From: Pythium myriotylum
Lineage: Eukaryota; Oomycota; Peronosporomycetes; Pythiales; Pythiaceae
DNA: 64,000 bases
Assembly: GCA_023091665.1 (NCBI GenBank)
Contig: JALJCQ010000013.1
Location: 1,240,001-1,304,000 of the forward strand
Direction: 5' to 3'
In this document: piece after piece, positions 41,001-50,139 of the stretch
How positions within the stretch are numbered: the stretch's first letter is position 1
How the letters are laid out: every line of letters starts with the position of its first letter
Program-made: the position numbers and the translations under genes
The notes under the pieces: model-generated
Told to the model about the DNA's origin: nothing
The model's database searches: none
Seen by the model: the letters and a program-made list of their open reading frames with translations, nothing else

Positions 41001-44000
41001 CGAGCACGATCCGCACTCGCGAGTCAGGTTTATTCGAGATACCTCGCAGCGCCGCGATAGCCGTGCGCTGGTCGTCCGCCTTGTCCGAGCACGCGAGCTG
41101 GATAATGGGCACGATACCACCCAGAGCGACAACCATGTCACGCCGCTCTGGTGTGGCCGCAAGGTTGCAGAGTGCAAAAGCGATACATCGATGAGTCTCG
41201 AGGTCGACTGAGTTCGCAATCTCCACGAGTGGAGTGACCGCACCGGCGCCCACGAGCGCGTCCTGGTGCTCGGCCTTGGACGCGAGGTTGCCGAGAGTGA
41301 CGGCACCGAAGAGACGGAAAGTGGCATCCGCTGAGCAGAGAAAGCCCACAAGCGACTCCATGTCGCACGCCTTGACGAACGTCTCGGGCTGCGCGCCGAC
41401 GCAGCCACTGAGCGAGAGGTTGCAAAGGCACGCCAGCACCTCTTGTTGCACGTCCATATCCTGTGACTTCGTGAGCGCAAGCAGCGGCCCGAGCCCGCCA
41501 CGCCGCACGATCACGACGCGTGCGAGCTCGTTCACGCAGAGCCCGCGCAGTGCGCACACGGCACGATACTGGCACTTGGCGTCCTGCGACCTTGTCATGG
41601 CGAGAAGCGAGTCGATGCATGAGGACTCGGGGGTCTCCATCTCGAGGATCATCACGTGGTTTTCAGGGAAGGCCGTGAAGTTGGAGATCCCGAAGGCTGC
41701 AGCATTGCGCAACATCCCGTCCGGGTGCAGCAGCAGCGACCCGAAGAGCTTGAGCACGCCGGCATCCACGAGCTGCGCCTGCGTTGCACGCACGCTCGCC
41801 ATGTTGGTGAGCGTGAAGACGGCGTACCGCTGAGTGTCGAGGTCGCGATTGAGATTGTCCCCAAGCGCGACAAGCATCGGCACCATGCCGTCCTGCACAA
41901 TCTTGGGGATGTTTTCCGTATTGGTCGAAAGGTTGGCGATGCCCATGGCCGCGTAACGCTGGCAGAGGTGATCAGGCGACGTCAGAGCTGCCAGCAGCGG
42001 GGTCAGCGCGCCGCCTGAGACGATCTCGGCTGTGTACGCGTACTCGGCAGCCATGTTGGCGATCGTACGCAGCGCCTCGCGCTGGACATCGACGCTCTTG
42101 GTCGTGGCTGCTCCGCGTAACACGAACTTGACATGCTGCAACACCCCATCTCGGACCATTCGACCTTGGTTCTCGACCACCTCGGCCAGGTTCGCCAGCA
42201 CGCCGCCCGATTGGTGAGCAACCTCCATATCTCCCGAATGGACGAGATTCACGAGCGGCGCAAGCCCTCCATTGAGCACCATCACGACCTTGTTGTCCTC
42301 GCTGAGCGAAAGGTTTCGCAGCGCCGCGCAAACTTCGCGCTGCACCTCGACGCTCTCTGATGCTGCGAGTTTGAAGAGTGGTTTGAGCGCACCGAATGAC
42401 ACAGCGTGCGTGCGATTCTTGGGTTCGACAGCCATGCGTCGAAGCGCGAAGCAAGCCTGCAGATGGGTATCTTCATCGGCATCGTGGAGCAGAGCTATAA
42501 CTGTGCGTAACACACCAAGCTTGGCGATCATAGGGCTGTTGGCCTCGTTCGCTGCGAGGTTGTTGAGCGCGAACGCAAGCGAGCGGCGCGTCTCGAGGTC
42601 TGTAGCCTTGTCCGCGGTCATGAGCGCAGTCACTGCACCCTGGTCAAAGAGGTCCTTGTGATTCTTGGCGTCGACAGCGATATTTCCGATTGCGAGCGTA
42701 CCAAATCGGCGGCAAAGCACGTCGTCATCTTCCTGCGTGAAAGCTGAGATGTACCGTAGCGCGTTGCTGCGCAGTAGTGTAGCCTGGCTCGAAGGCTTGG
42801 CAGCAAAGAGCGCGATACAGCGCGCCACTTGGCGCTTTACCTCAAGATCTTCGGTCGTCGCGAGTGCGTAAAGCGGTGTAAGCACGCCTTCCTCAAGCAT
42901 CTTTTTGTGGGTATGACCCTCGACCATCTCGGCGAGATTCGCAAGTGCGCAAACCGAGTGTCGCTCGCGATATGCGTCCTTAGAGCAAGCAAGCGCGATG
43001 AGTGGCGCAAGACAGCCACCACGCGTCATCGTGATTTTGTTTTCCTCACTCAGCGATAAATTGCAAAACGTCGCTGCCACCTCTCGCTGCACTTCGATAC
43101 TATCGGACGATGCAGCAAGGATGAGCGGTTCGAGTACACCGAGGCGCACGATCTGTTGACGCACATTCTGATGGACTGAGAGGCCGCGCAGCGCCGCAAT
43201 GGCCTGGAACTGGACGTTCGGGTCGCCCGGGAAGGCGAACGAGATAATGGGCTTAAGACAGTTAGCCTCCACGATTTGCTCGACGTTCTTTGGATTGCTG
43301 CACAGATTTCCGAGTGCGAAAATTGCGAACTGGCGACACTTGACGTCGCGGTGCTTTGAGTATCCGGCCAGGAGGTGGAGCGTGCTGCCCATTAGCTCCG
43401 GGTGTGACGCAGGCGACACGGCGAGGTTCGCCAACACGAGCAGGCAGTACCGGATGACGTCGTTGTCAGCCTGCGATCGTGGGTCCAGCGCCTCTTCAAT
43501 GCGTGCAATAATTGGCAGCAGCACGCCCTGCGCGACCATCTTAGGCTGGTTATCTACGTTCGTGCCGAGATTACAGAGTGCCATGGCGGCCATGCGCTGG
43601 CAATCGACGACCTCACTCCCCAACAATAGCACAAGCGGTGGCACGGCACCCTTGCGAAGGATGATATCGGCGTAGTCGCAGTTCGCTGCGAGATTCCCGA
43701 GCGCACGCGCTGCCTCTCGTTGGACAATCACGTTACCGTGGATTAGCGCGTCGGCGATAGGTGGGATGGCCCCAGCGCTGACAATGTGGCTCTGGTTCTC
43801 GATAGCCTCGGCGAGGTTCGCGATCGCACAGCAGGCTTGGCGTTGCATACCTACGTCGGGACTAGCGAGCGCGACCATGAGCGGCGGTAGTCCCCCGCAC
43901 TGGCAGATATCCGACTTGTTGGCATCTGCGAACGAGAGCGTGCAGATTGCGGGTAGCACGTCCTGGTGAATGTCTGTGTCCTGTGTGCGCGCGAGGTACA

Positions 44001-46260
44001 GCACAGGCTCAAGTCCACCTTCCTCGGTGATGCGCTTGCGAAGGTCTGCGTTGAGCGCGACTTTGACTAGCGCAAATGCCGCGTACTGCCGCACTTCTTC
44101 GTCTGGCGCACTCGAGAGAGAAATGAGCAATGGTAGCGAGCCTTCTTCTACGAGCGCCTGGTGATTGTCAACACACGAGGCGAGGTTTGCGATCGCGAGG
44201 ATTGAGAACCGCTGAATTTCGAGTTCGACATCTTCTGAGCGGGCGAGCGACATAAGTGGTTCCATTGCGCCACTCTCCATCAGTAGCACACGCATCTCCG
44301 GGTTTGTCGAGAGGTTACAAATACCGAGTGAACCTACTCGTTGCGAGGCCATGTCAGGTGAGAGCAAATATGAGATGAGCAACTGGTGACCTCCATGCTC
44401 GATAATGTCGTCATGATTGCGCCTGAATGCCGACAGGTTCCCGAGTGCACGACCGGCCTCGCGCTGTACTTCAACGAACTGGGACCGCATCATGCGGATT
44501 AGCGGCTGGACACCACCGTCCAAGCATATTTTTTCTTGGTTTTCTTCGACTTCCGCAAGGTTCGCAAGCGTAGCACAGCTCTGACGAGACAGCTCCATAT
44601 CTTCCGACTGAGCGTGAGCAATGAGAGGCATCACAGCACCAGATTTTGCGATCTCATATTTGGTCTCCTCACTGATCGACAAATTACATAGAGCCGCACA
44701 AACCTCACGCAAGATCTCAAGATCGTCTGACTGCAGCAGCATAATGAGCGGCTCAAGGCCCCCTTCCTGGAGGATCTTGACCTTATTAGTTTCGGTTACA
44801 GCTAGCCCTCGAATCGCTGCGACAGCTTGGTGGTGGACGTCTGTATCCTCGGATGCCGCTAACGTGATGATGGGCTGTAGGCCACCTTCTTCGACCATCC
44901 GTGAGTGGTTGTTCTCGTTTGACGCGAAGTTGGCAAGAGCAAACGCGACATAGTATTGGCTTAGGGCGTCGGCCGTGCTTGCCAACGAGAACATTGAGAG
45001 TAGGCAGCCAGCTTCGAGTAGCGCAGGATGGTTCGCTTTCATTGCTGCAAGGTTGGCGATAGCCAGCACGGCGTATCGTCTCGCTTCGAGTTCGCGGTCA
45101 AAGGCCTGAGCCAACTGGATAAGGGGCTTGATCGTCCCGAGACCTACTATTTGCACTTGATAGCTCGCGGTCGTGGACAAGTTGGCGAGTGCAAGTGCCG
45201 CGTACCGCTGGCACACATGGTGATCCAAGACGAGCGCATTTGCCAGCGGCTGCAGCACTCCTTCCTTCATCAGCGCAGGCTGTACGTCTTCGTTCGCGGT
45301 GAGGTTGGCAAGACACCTGCATGCCTCAGCCCGCGTATTAAGATCCTTGGCCACTGCAAGTGCCATAATCGAGGCAAGTCCGTTCTCGCGCAAGAGTTTA
45401 TCGTGGAGCTCGTGCAGCTCCATAAGGTTCGAAATCGTGCTGCAAGCGAACTCTTCAACGGCGGGGTCGCCGGAAAGCGACATGGAGATGATTGTTAGCA
45501 TCGCACGGTCTGAGATCTCCACCTTGTTCTCGGGCGTCGCAGAGAGAGTACAAAATGCCGCAGCAACTTCTCGTTGGATGTCGACTTCATCTGATCTCGC
45601 CATGAGCACCAGCGGGTCTAGCATGCCTTCCTTCACGACGATGATGCGATTCCCCGGAGTAATACATATTCCGCGTAAGCACGCAAGCGCCTGCCGTTGC
45701 GCACTCAAGTCACTGCAGCACGCTAGCGCAATGAGTCGTGGGATTGCGCCTTCCTCCACAATCTGTGGCCGATACTCATTGTTCACCGATAGGTTTGCGA
45801 GAGCGAATGCGCAATATACACCTGCGTGTACCATTTCAGGGTCAAGGAGCTTGACGAGTGCCTCAATCGTGCCGAGCTTGACGATCTCCTCGTGGTTCTC
45901 TGGCTCCGCAGCCAGGTTCCCAATTGCCATCGCCAGATATTGCCGCGCGATTGCGTCAGCTTCTTGCTGTTTGACATACTCAACCAAAGGTGGCAATGCT
46001 CCGTCCTCAACAATCTTGATTCTAGCACCAGGGGTTGAGGCTGTGTTGGCCAGGCACAAGCACGCAAGTCGGAGGGCGTCTTGGTCCGTGGACTTGAGAA
46101 TCAGCGTGAGTAGGGCCTTGATGACGCCCTTGGCAACCATCTTTTCGTGAAGCTCGGCATTTGTCGAGATCTCCGCGAGGCTGAACGCGACGTCGCGCTG
46201 CTCTGTCGGTTTGCGTTCTCGTCGCCCACGAGCGATGAGTTGCTCTAGCACCTTCGACAT
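35095..46260 (-). CDS. Giant armadillo-repeat protein (3,721 residues, single exon)
   Basis: One uninterrupted 11,166-nt frame encodes a protein made almost wholly of armadillo repeats of ~41-42 residues, roughly 85-90 copies, from the first 50 residues to near the C-terminus. Typical units carry GALPPLVELL-, AALCNLS- and NKxxIVxxG-like signatures (for example AACCLAN, AALRGL, GGLEPLI). It has no signal peptide, membrane segment or catalytic domain. The last ~45 residues are a charged helical tail (KTTQYLDDKLAKELARK). Armadillo proteins of the Vac8 or beta-catenin type act as adhesion or membrane scaffolds. A protein this long would form a superhelical rod for many partners; cytoskeletal, flagellar or vacuolar roles are all possible. 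Base composition rises strongly in GC from 5' to 3'. Confidence 0.9.
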   Translation of the reverse strand: MSKVLEQLIARGRRERKPTEQRDVAFSLAEISTNAELHEKMVAKGVIKALLTLILKSTDQDALRLACLCLANTASTPGARIKIVEDGALPPLVEYVKQQEADAIARQYLAMAIGNLAAEPENHEEIVKLGTIEALVKLLDPEMVHAGVYCAFALANLSVNNEYRPQIVEEGAIPRLIALACCSDLSAQRQALACLRGICITPGNRIIVVKEGMLDPLVLMARSDEVDIQREVAAAFCTLSATPENKVEISDRAMLTIISMSLSGDPAVEEFACSTISNLMELHELHDKLLRENGLASIMALAVAKDLNTRAEACRCLANLTANEDVQPALMKEGVLQPLANALVLDHHVCQRYAALALANLSTTASYQVQIVGLGTIKPLIQLAQAFDRELEARRYAVLAIANLAAMKANHPALLEAGCLLSMFSLASTADALSQYYVAFALANFASNENNHSRMVEEGGLQPIITLAASEDTDVHHQAVAAIRGLAVTETNKVKILQEGGLEPLIMLLQSDDLEILREVCAALCNLSISEETKYEIAKSGAVMPLIAHAQSEDMELSRQSCATLANLAEVEENQEKICLDGGVQPLIRMMRSQFVEVQREAGRALGNLSAFRRNHDDIIEHGGHQLLISYLLSPDMASQRVGSLGICNLSTNPEMRVLLMESGAMEPLMSLARSEDVELEIQRFSILAIANLASCVDNHQALVEEGSLPLLISLSSAPDEEVRQYAAFALVKVALNADLRKRITEEGGLEPVLYLARTQDTDIHQDVLPAICTLSFADANKSDICQCGGLPPLMVALASPDVGMQRQACCAIANLAEAIENQSHIVSAGAIPPIADALIHGNVIVQREAARALGNLAANCDYADIILRKGAVPPLVLLLGSEVVDCQRMAAMALCNLGTNVDNQPKMVAQGVLLPIIARIEEALDPRSQADNDVIRYCLLVLANLAVSPASHPELMGSTLHLLAGYSKHRDVKCRQFAIFALGNLCSNPKNVEQIVEANCLKPIISFAFPGDPNVQFQAIAALRGLSVHQNVRQQIVRLGVLEPLILAASSDSIEVQREVAATFCNLSLSEENKITMTRGGCLAPLIALACSKDAYRERHSVCALANLAEMVEGHTHKKMLEEGVLTPLYALATTEDLEVKRQVARCIALFAAKPSSQATLLRSNALRYISAFTQEDDDVLCRRFGTLAIGNIAVDAKNHKDLFDQGAVTALMTADKATDLETRRSLAFALNNLAANEANSPMIAKLGVLRTVIALLHDADEDTHLQACFALRRMAVEPKNRTHAVSFGALKPLFKLAASESVEVQREVCAALRNLSLSEDNKVVMVLNGGLAPLVNLVHSGDMEVAHQSGGVLANLAEVVENQGRMVRDGVLQHVKFVLRGAATTKSVDVQREALRTIANMAAEYAYTAEIVSGGALTPLLAALTSPDHLCQRYAAMGIANLSTNTENIPKIVQDGMVPMLVALGDNLNRDLDTQRYAVFTLTNMASVRATQAQLVDAGVLKLFGSLLLHPDGMLRNAAAFGISNFTAFPENHVMILEMETPESSCIDSLLAMTRSQDAKCQYRAVCALRGLCVNELARVVIVRRGGLGPLLALTKSQDMDVQQEVLACLCNLSLSGCVGAQPETFVKACDMESLVGFLCSADATFRLFGAVTLGNLASKAEHQDALVGAGAVTPLVEIANSVDLETHRCIAFALCNLAATPERRDMVVALGGIVPIIQLACSDKADDQRTAIAALRGISNKPDSRVRIVLEGGLEPLLLAARTSDVKLHREVAMTTYNLSLTEKNKLEIAKSPMMGALITLMLSSDATTATFACACVANLAENVDTHERIANERGLRFFVEFQKTVHFHVSREAVKCVANLATEYGLHEALLADGCHELLVHVLSHGDASSRLFAAIGLSNLVSNPQNHSRVLREQVVAPLVKLIADRAHPDPRRFALLALGSIFSKAKSHAAFVDQGALPPLVLALDSENDMEMRFYAAFALGKLTMNETYHELIGHASDSAKPIIQLALDAETQRHASAQCQAVSVLRRLAVLDVNRMDMMSHHGDLLLAALLSCAGQADLESQREVAACLCSLTLTFANKLAVAKNAPLLHQLMTLCLSNDIEVARNACGAAANVAEDQETHESLVDVRAVHVAVKASRSRHMPVYREAGRWVANMLGTPEFHAALINEEGIAALMRVAKMEDHECQYNAALSFHKLASNPHTHRAMLTGGAVATLHMLLTVPGLDVRQQAAAALKTLCMYKENKAQLVDEGTVMAMISLLRSEDLPLQTMGAAACRHLALHPPVKTLFVQEGGLAPAFHCCGIPNDDLRVQIAGLLAILSENVHNQVTIVQAPSGLAALVSLAIQASHHPETAQHTSRAFANVSSNAENHIGVFRSDELRALFTLAASSEELCGRDAAMAIGNLAVTAKNQFMISEYGGLAPLTQQLQSPFASNRQFAARAMYRLSAHGENQVRIVDAGALVPLVRLLSEYADDHETQRCAAMAVCNLSSNAANEQKLMKAHAMKPLVALLRSTSVECQKYACMALCNLTANPANQLHLAHREDGGVEALVDLAGAGDAECARYASMTLANVAAHRQNRVLVVEKHVLRPLRGLSFSPNLECQRSAALAIYNVSCAQVNQLKIVDAGLEAALIKLAGSSDGDCKLYATMTLCNLAANAETRSSAARGGGLQALILGSKDVDAAVRRYATIALCNLACDPLLQVQVLVHGGLAPIVAMTESEDDLESQRFGIMALSNLAVNEANHEHMISRGVLKVALRLAGSRDEDIRQYAAFALANFAGNADHCAAIGDEGGVLALVTLALAEDANSHTLAISALRRLCQFSPANRGRIVRGGGLVPLTIAGHSEELETQREVAATFCNLSLSDEYKVEIARQGALAPLVKLAQSPDLEVARQACGALANLAEHLDTHEQFAAERSGAFLIALLRHRSLEIHREASRTIANLLSSFQHHAEMIADGLPGLVNLGLSLDSECQYNAALAFRKLSPNFASHRGLVFEGGLKTLFFLLQARETNTKRQSILALRDLAANREHQRKYVDDGGLPALVSFLRESEPVLQAPAVAALRHLSTHADIKQPLVESGLLRPLLKCMANTPKSLLDLSCQCAGLLANLSEHIGNQVKIVDEGLTAALVALAMGVESAEIHQDVARALANLASNEENHLAVYKQGALKCLLHLTAARDDVTQRYAAMGLRFLASNPQIRVFIVQESLLAPFIRLAQSEILDYQRTAAAAFSSFSLNEENKLKLVRDGGLTQILACCLYQDLEVKRDCAFALANLADSLEYQADVVRERAIPVLVEVVAGCDDARVQRDCARVLASLSITAALKPELLRQHALPTLLKLTRSLDSATQRFATLAICNLAAGASSGESTAADKVLMVEQGAVRPLTHLARFPDAEIQRYAALALAGLALGGHGANKIRLVEDGAVAPLVDLLRYPSADVQLCGCLALNALALGRLGVPKVATMQAGGLLPLLALLASSDLECVRCALYCLGSLAESKDVLLKLVELGALPQLVAQVQRSDTEARRHCGYLLALLVEQQTDYHDDLAKEGGLEAVVALASMEDMECQEYATFALAHLASNREYQVPLVERGALRPLVVMLSVHAEPRHYAGLALLKLADNYENHLRIAEAGGIQALLRIARARSTDEELQYKASLSLGQLASNATRSLPHAGKLSSDAIGAGAAKMAAIGESVAARRAKDKTTQYLDDKLAKELARK

Positions 46261-46519
46261 TTCTATCGTTCGTTTTCCCGCGGTTGTGCTCGAGTTTGCA
46301 CTCGCCGAGGAGATCGAGAAGATGCGGCCGTGCAGTGGGTCGCAGAGCCACTACCAGGGAGCGACTTTTCACCAAAGTGTCGAAACCGATCGAAATTAGA
46401 GCCTATCAAAACGTATAAAACAATACTCTCCAGGATCCACTGAAACGCTAGCAAAGCATTCTGGCTCGAACGTCCACATTTTTACCATTTGAATGAGTCG
46501 GTGAGTCTGCCTCATACCT

Positions 46520-48689
46520 CTACTCCGCTTCATTTGCCGGAGGCGCAGGCAGCCCTTCAGGATCCCCGAATTCTTCGCGTAGACGAAGCAGATGGTACGC
46601 TTTTGCCTTTGGTGCTTGCTTATTGTAGAATGCGGAGATGAACGATTCGATCTGGTCAAAGACTCGGAATAAATGAAATGCCGTCGTGTATGAACGAAGT
46701 GACCAGGCGCACATACCTGGGACCGGAAGAAACCGATCGAGGAGCTTCTAATATGCACGCGTGCGCTCTGGGTGAGAGTTGTCCTTGAAGGCAGAACACA
46801 CAATGAGTTTGGGCCCTCTCCAGCCAGTATGGCGGCAAAATACCATTCAGGTTTCCCTTCTGTAGCCTGGAATATGGAGTAGTCTTCAATTGTCCCAATC
46901 GAATCAAACGAGTTGTTCCTGACGTATACGTAAAAGACCTGGTTGGAGACGCAGTCCCGTAAGGTGTAGTCGTTCCAGCTAATAAACACGGATAGATTAA
47001 AAACGTACGCGGTTCTTCTTGTCGAAGAGCGTGTGTTCGACATAGTCAACATACTCGGCGCTGACGAAACGTTTGATCAAGTAGGGTGTGGCGTTTCTAA
47101 TCAACAGAAACACGTCAATAGGGATCTCAGAGAAGGCAGTCATCAACAGTTCCTCACTTGAAACGCATGAGTCGCCGGCGGTACACAGCATCCCACTCAT
47201 CGAGTTGCTTGTCTTCAACGTCCTCCAGACCGACGAGCAAATGGTTGGCTGGATCTGGCAAAGGTTCTTTGAACTTGCGGTAGTACACATTGGCAGTCTG
47301 CAAAGCCACAATCAGGACGCTTTCGCACGTAGACAATCAGTGCATGACCAGCGCACCTGCTCCACAGTGAACGGGAAATCGACGGTAGCGTGACCAAAGC
47401 TGAGTGCATCAGGATCGCTGGGTAGAACGAGTTCAAGACGAGGCGTGGACCATCGATCGTGTGGACCCTCTGGTGATTTAACCAGGTGGATGCCGAGCTC
47501 CTTGAGAAACCTCGCCTTCTCAATCTCTTCTGGGGACTCTTCTTGGTGGCGAAGTCGAAAGCGACGGATGCGACGGAGCGGGGCGGTGGCTGAGAACCAC
47601 ACAAACTCGCCTGTGAGCAGACGCCACTGGAAGACCTTGGAGCGAAGGATCGAGACCAACGCGTACCCTAGGCCAAACCATAGCACAGGGCCAAGGGACT
47701 TCACCGCATCGCAGTTCTCAACGCCGAAATGTTCTGCTGCCACTTCATGGCACAATGGGACGAGGTACTTTCCCCCACTGATTACGAGAATTGTACCGCC
47801 GAGAGCGAACGCAAGGAGTTCCAAAGCAATTAGAGGATAACTGAGCGAAGGGACCTCTGCACGATGTTGCTGACGTTGGATCAGGGGGGTTCGGCGAGCG
47901 CCGTTCGTTGTCCGACGCCGCAACTGTGTGTGCTCGTGCTGAGGGGCTTGTTGCGGTTCGGGTGATTGCTGAATTGGAGCTGGATTCGGGGCAGGTGCTG
48001 GATCCACAACCGGAGCAGGTTCCTCGACAGGAGCCGTCTCGTCAATGGGCTGAATCGGTATCGGCAAGGTCTGAGCAGCCGCGACAGCTGCTACAACTGG
48101 TTCCTCGGCAACTAGTTGCGCTTCAAGTCTCTGGGTCGTTGGCATTCGAAAGTTTGGCACGAGTTCGATCACCTGTAACACGTAGCGGCGCTTGGCGACG
48201 GTCGTATCCATCCCCTGCAGGCCCTGCCACCCATTCCTACCCACGGAACATGCAATAGAGACCATTAATCCACTACATCCCAGTGTCAAACACTATCGGT
48301 CGCGCCAGTACTCACCACTTCGCGCGTTCCTAAACACCGCACGCGTTACCACCGATCATCCATGAGCGTCTGCAACGATCCATTCCCAACGCACGGAGCT
48401 AACTTACCACGGGCTTGAAGGCACCTACAAACCACAAGACAGCGCGACACCGTGAGCCATCGAATCCCCCGTCCACTCGCCTAATACTGTAGCGAAACGC
48501 ACTCGGCTGCGGCTTGGTGCAGTCGCCCTCGGTCGCCTGCTTGAAGAGCGCGTAGAGCTTGATCTTCTGCGCGTCGCTGAGGTAGATCTCCTGGCGTAGC
48601 GCCGCGTTCTTGAGCTCCTCGGACGCGCGCAGGAACTCGTGCTCGTAGCCCGAGAGCGAGCTCTCTTCCTCGCGTCGGCGATCGCCCAT
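46520..48689 (-). CDS. Acyl-CoA-binding-domain membrane protein with micro-exons
   Basis: Eight exons give 559 residues: 48689-48503, 48424-48408 (17 nt), 48329-48316 (14 nt), 48236-47357, 47297-47158, 47096-47009, 46938-46717, 46651-46520. Residues ~17-100 are an acyl-CoA-binding domain; the canonical stretch KQATEGDCTKPQPSAFK, then PVERAKWNGWQGLQGM, appears only when both micro-exons are included. A proline/glutamate-rich linker (~120-175) leads to two hydrophobic segments (~205-232 and ~252-270), probably membrane-spanning. The C-terminal ~280 residues are unrecognised. The layout recalls ACBD5-type tail-anchored or ER/peroxisome-contact proteins, but here the membrane segments are central. 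Role: binding long-chain acyl-CoA at a membrane. The frame is intact across all seven splices, with flanking introns of 61-79 nt. Confidence 0.82.
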
Positions 48690-48849
48690 TCCTGGCCTCC
48701 CTTGCAAGAATTGATCCGTAGCTGGTGAAGAGCGTCATGACCATCACTCTGTTAAAACCACGTGGTCCACACTGTTTTTGGTACGTTAAAAAACATGGGG
48801 TAGTGGATAGGAACCCGATCTTGAAGAGACACCAACGTATGAGGTGCCG

Positions 48850-50137
48850 ATGACCAAGCGGTATGCGCCGTGGCTAGAGAAGGCGCTGCGCGTCAAGAGC
48901 GAGACCGAGCGCTTCTGGGTCGGCGGCATCGCTCCCCAGGAGTCGTCGAGCCAGCGCAGTGAAAGCAGCCAGTGCCAGTCGATCGAAGATCCCGAAGGAG
49001 AGATCAGTGTGTGGGATGCGGTCGAGACGGACAAGGCTGGAGAGGTCAAGCGGATGCTTGAGAAGACACCAACGCTGCTGTTTCAACGGCGAGAGGGAGC
49101 GACTTATACGGGAGATGGTCGTGGCTTGACGCTGGTCCATGTAGCCGCGGCTAGCGGGAGTGCCCTAGTGATGGAACTGCTGCTTGAAAAGGTAGAGGCG
49201 CAGTTTCAAGTCGAAACACTGCGTGCATTCGTCAATTCGACCGACTCGATCTACAGCAAGATGACACCGCTTATTGCTGTGTGTCGAAGCGCCAAGGTGG
49301 GATTCACATCGAGTTTTTTGCATGGTATCGCTGACATTGGATGGCTAGGGGCTTGTCCAGAGTCGCCTAAAAACACTTCATCTTCTCGTCCATGCAGGCG
49401 CTGACGTCGAGCACCAAGACGCACACGGAGATAACGCCATCCATTGGTGTGCGCGCACATCCAACCATGTGCTGCTTCGCTGGCTACTCAAGGGCACAGA
49501 CGCCGCCGCCAACGCTGTATTTGCGGAAAACTTTAAGCGTGAGAAGCCACTCGACATAGCCAAACGAGAACTTGCCTGTGCAAAGTCCAATTGTTTCAGC
49601 GCCCAGAATGTGTACAACACACTGCGAAGCGTTGACAGAAAATGCAACATGCGGCTCAAGATGCAGGTTATCAAACGCCACATGACAAACGTCCACAACG
49701 AACAAGTATTCGCTTTCGAAGCTCAGTGGGCAACAGCTTTAGCTGCTGCTGACGAAGCAATCGAACACTCAAATCTGCTATGGAAAGAGACCTTACAGAA
49801 GGCTGAAACTAACCGCAAAGATGCGGAAACAGCACATGCAGTCAAAGCCGGAGACGCAGCACGCGTCGAAGCCATTCAATGGTTGGAGTCCAAAGACGGC
49901 AAGAACTTCGTCAAGAAGCAAACCGCGGTTGCAACGGACGAGCTGAAAATCGAGATTTTACGAGGCAAGATCTCGAAGCCAAAGGACATGAAGAAAGCGG
50001 CAGCACAGCGTGCTTGTGACACCTACATCGATCAGCAAGGTGAAGCTGCGCGCAAGAAGGCCCTTGATAGCTATCGTGCTTCCTACCCGTCGTACGCATT
50101 AGACCCAGAGCGACTTGCAGCCATGTTTCAACAATAA
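48850..50137 (+). CDS. Ankyrin-repeat protein
   Basis: Two exons (48850-49296 and 49349-50137, 52-nt intron) give 411 residues. The ATG at 48850 (MTKRYAPW) is preferred. Ankyrin repeats occupy about residues 55-215: GLTLVHVAAASGSALVMELLL, then HLLVHAGADVEHQDAHGDNAIHWC once the exons are joined. Residues ~230-400 are charged and predicted helical, with many Lys, Ala and Glu, and no known domain. It is probably a protein-binding adaptor; the target is unknown. It is transcribed toward the large LamG-FN3 gene, with 2 bp between the two stop codons. Confidence 0.8.
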
Positions 50138-50139
50138 TA

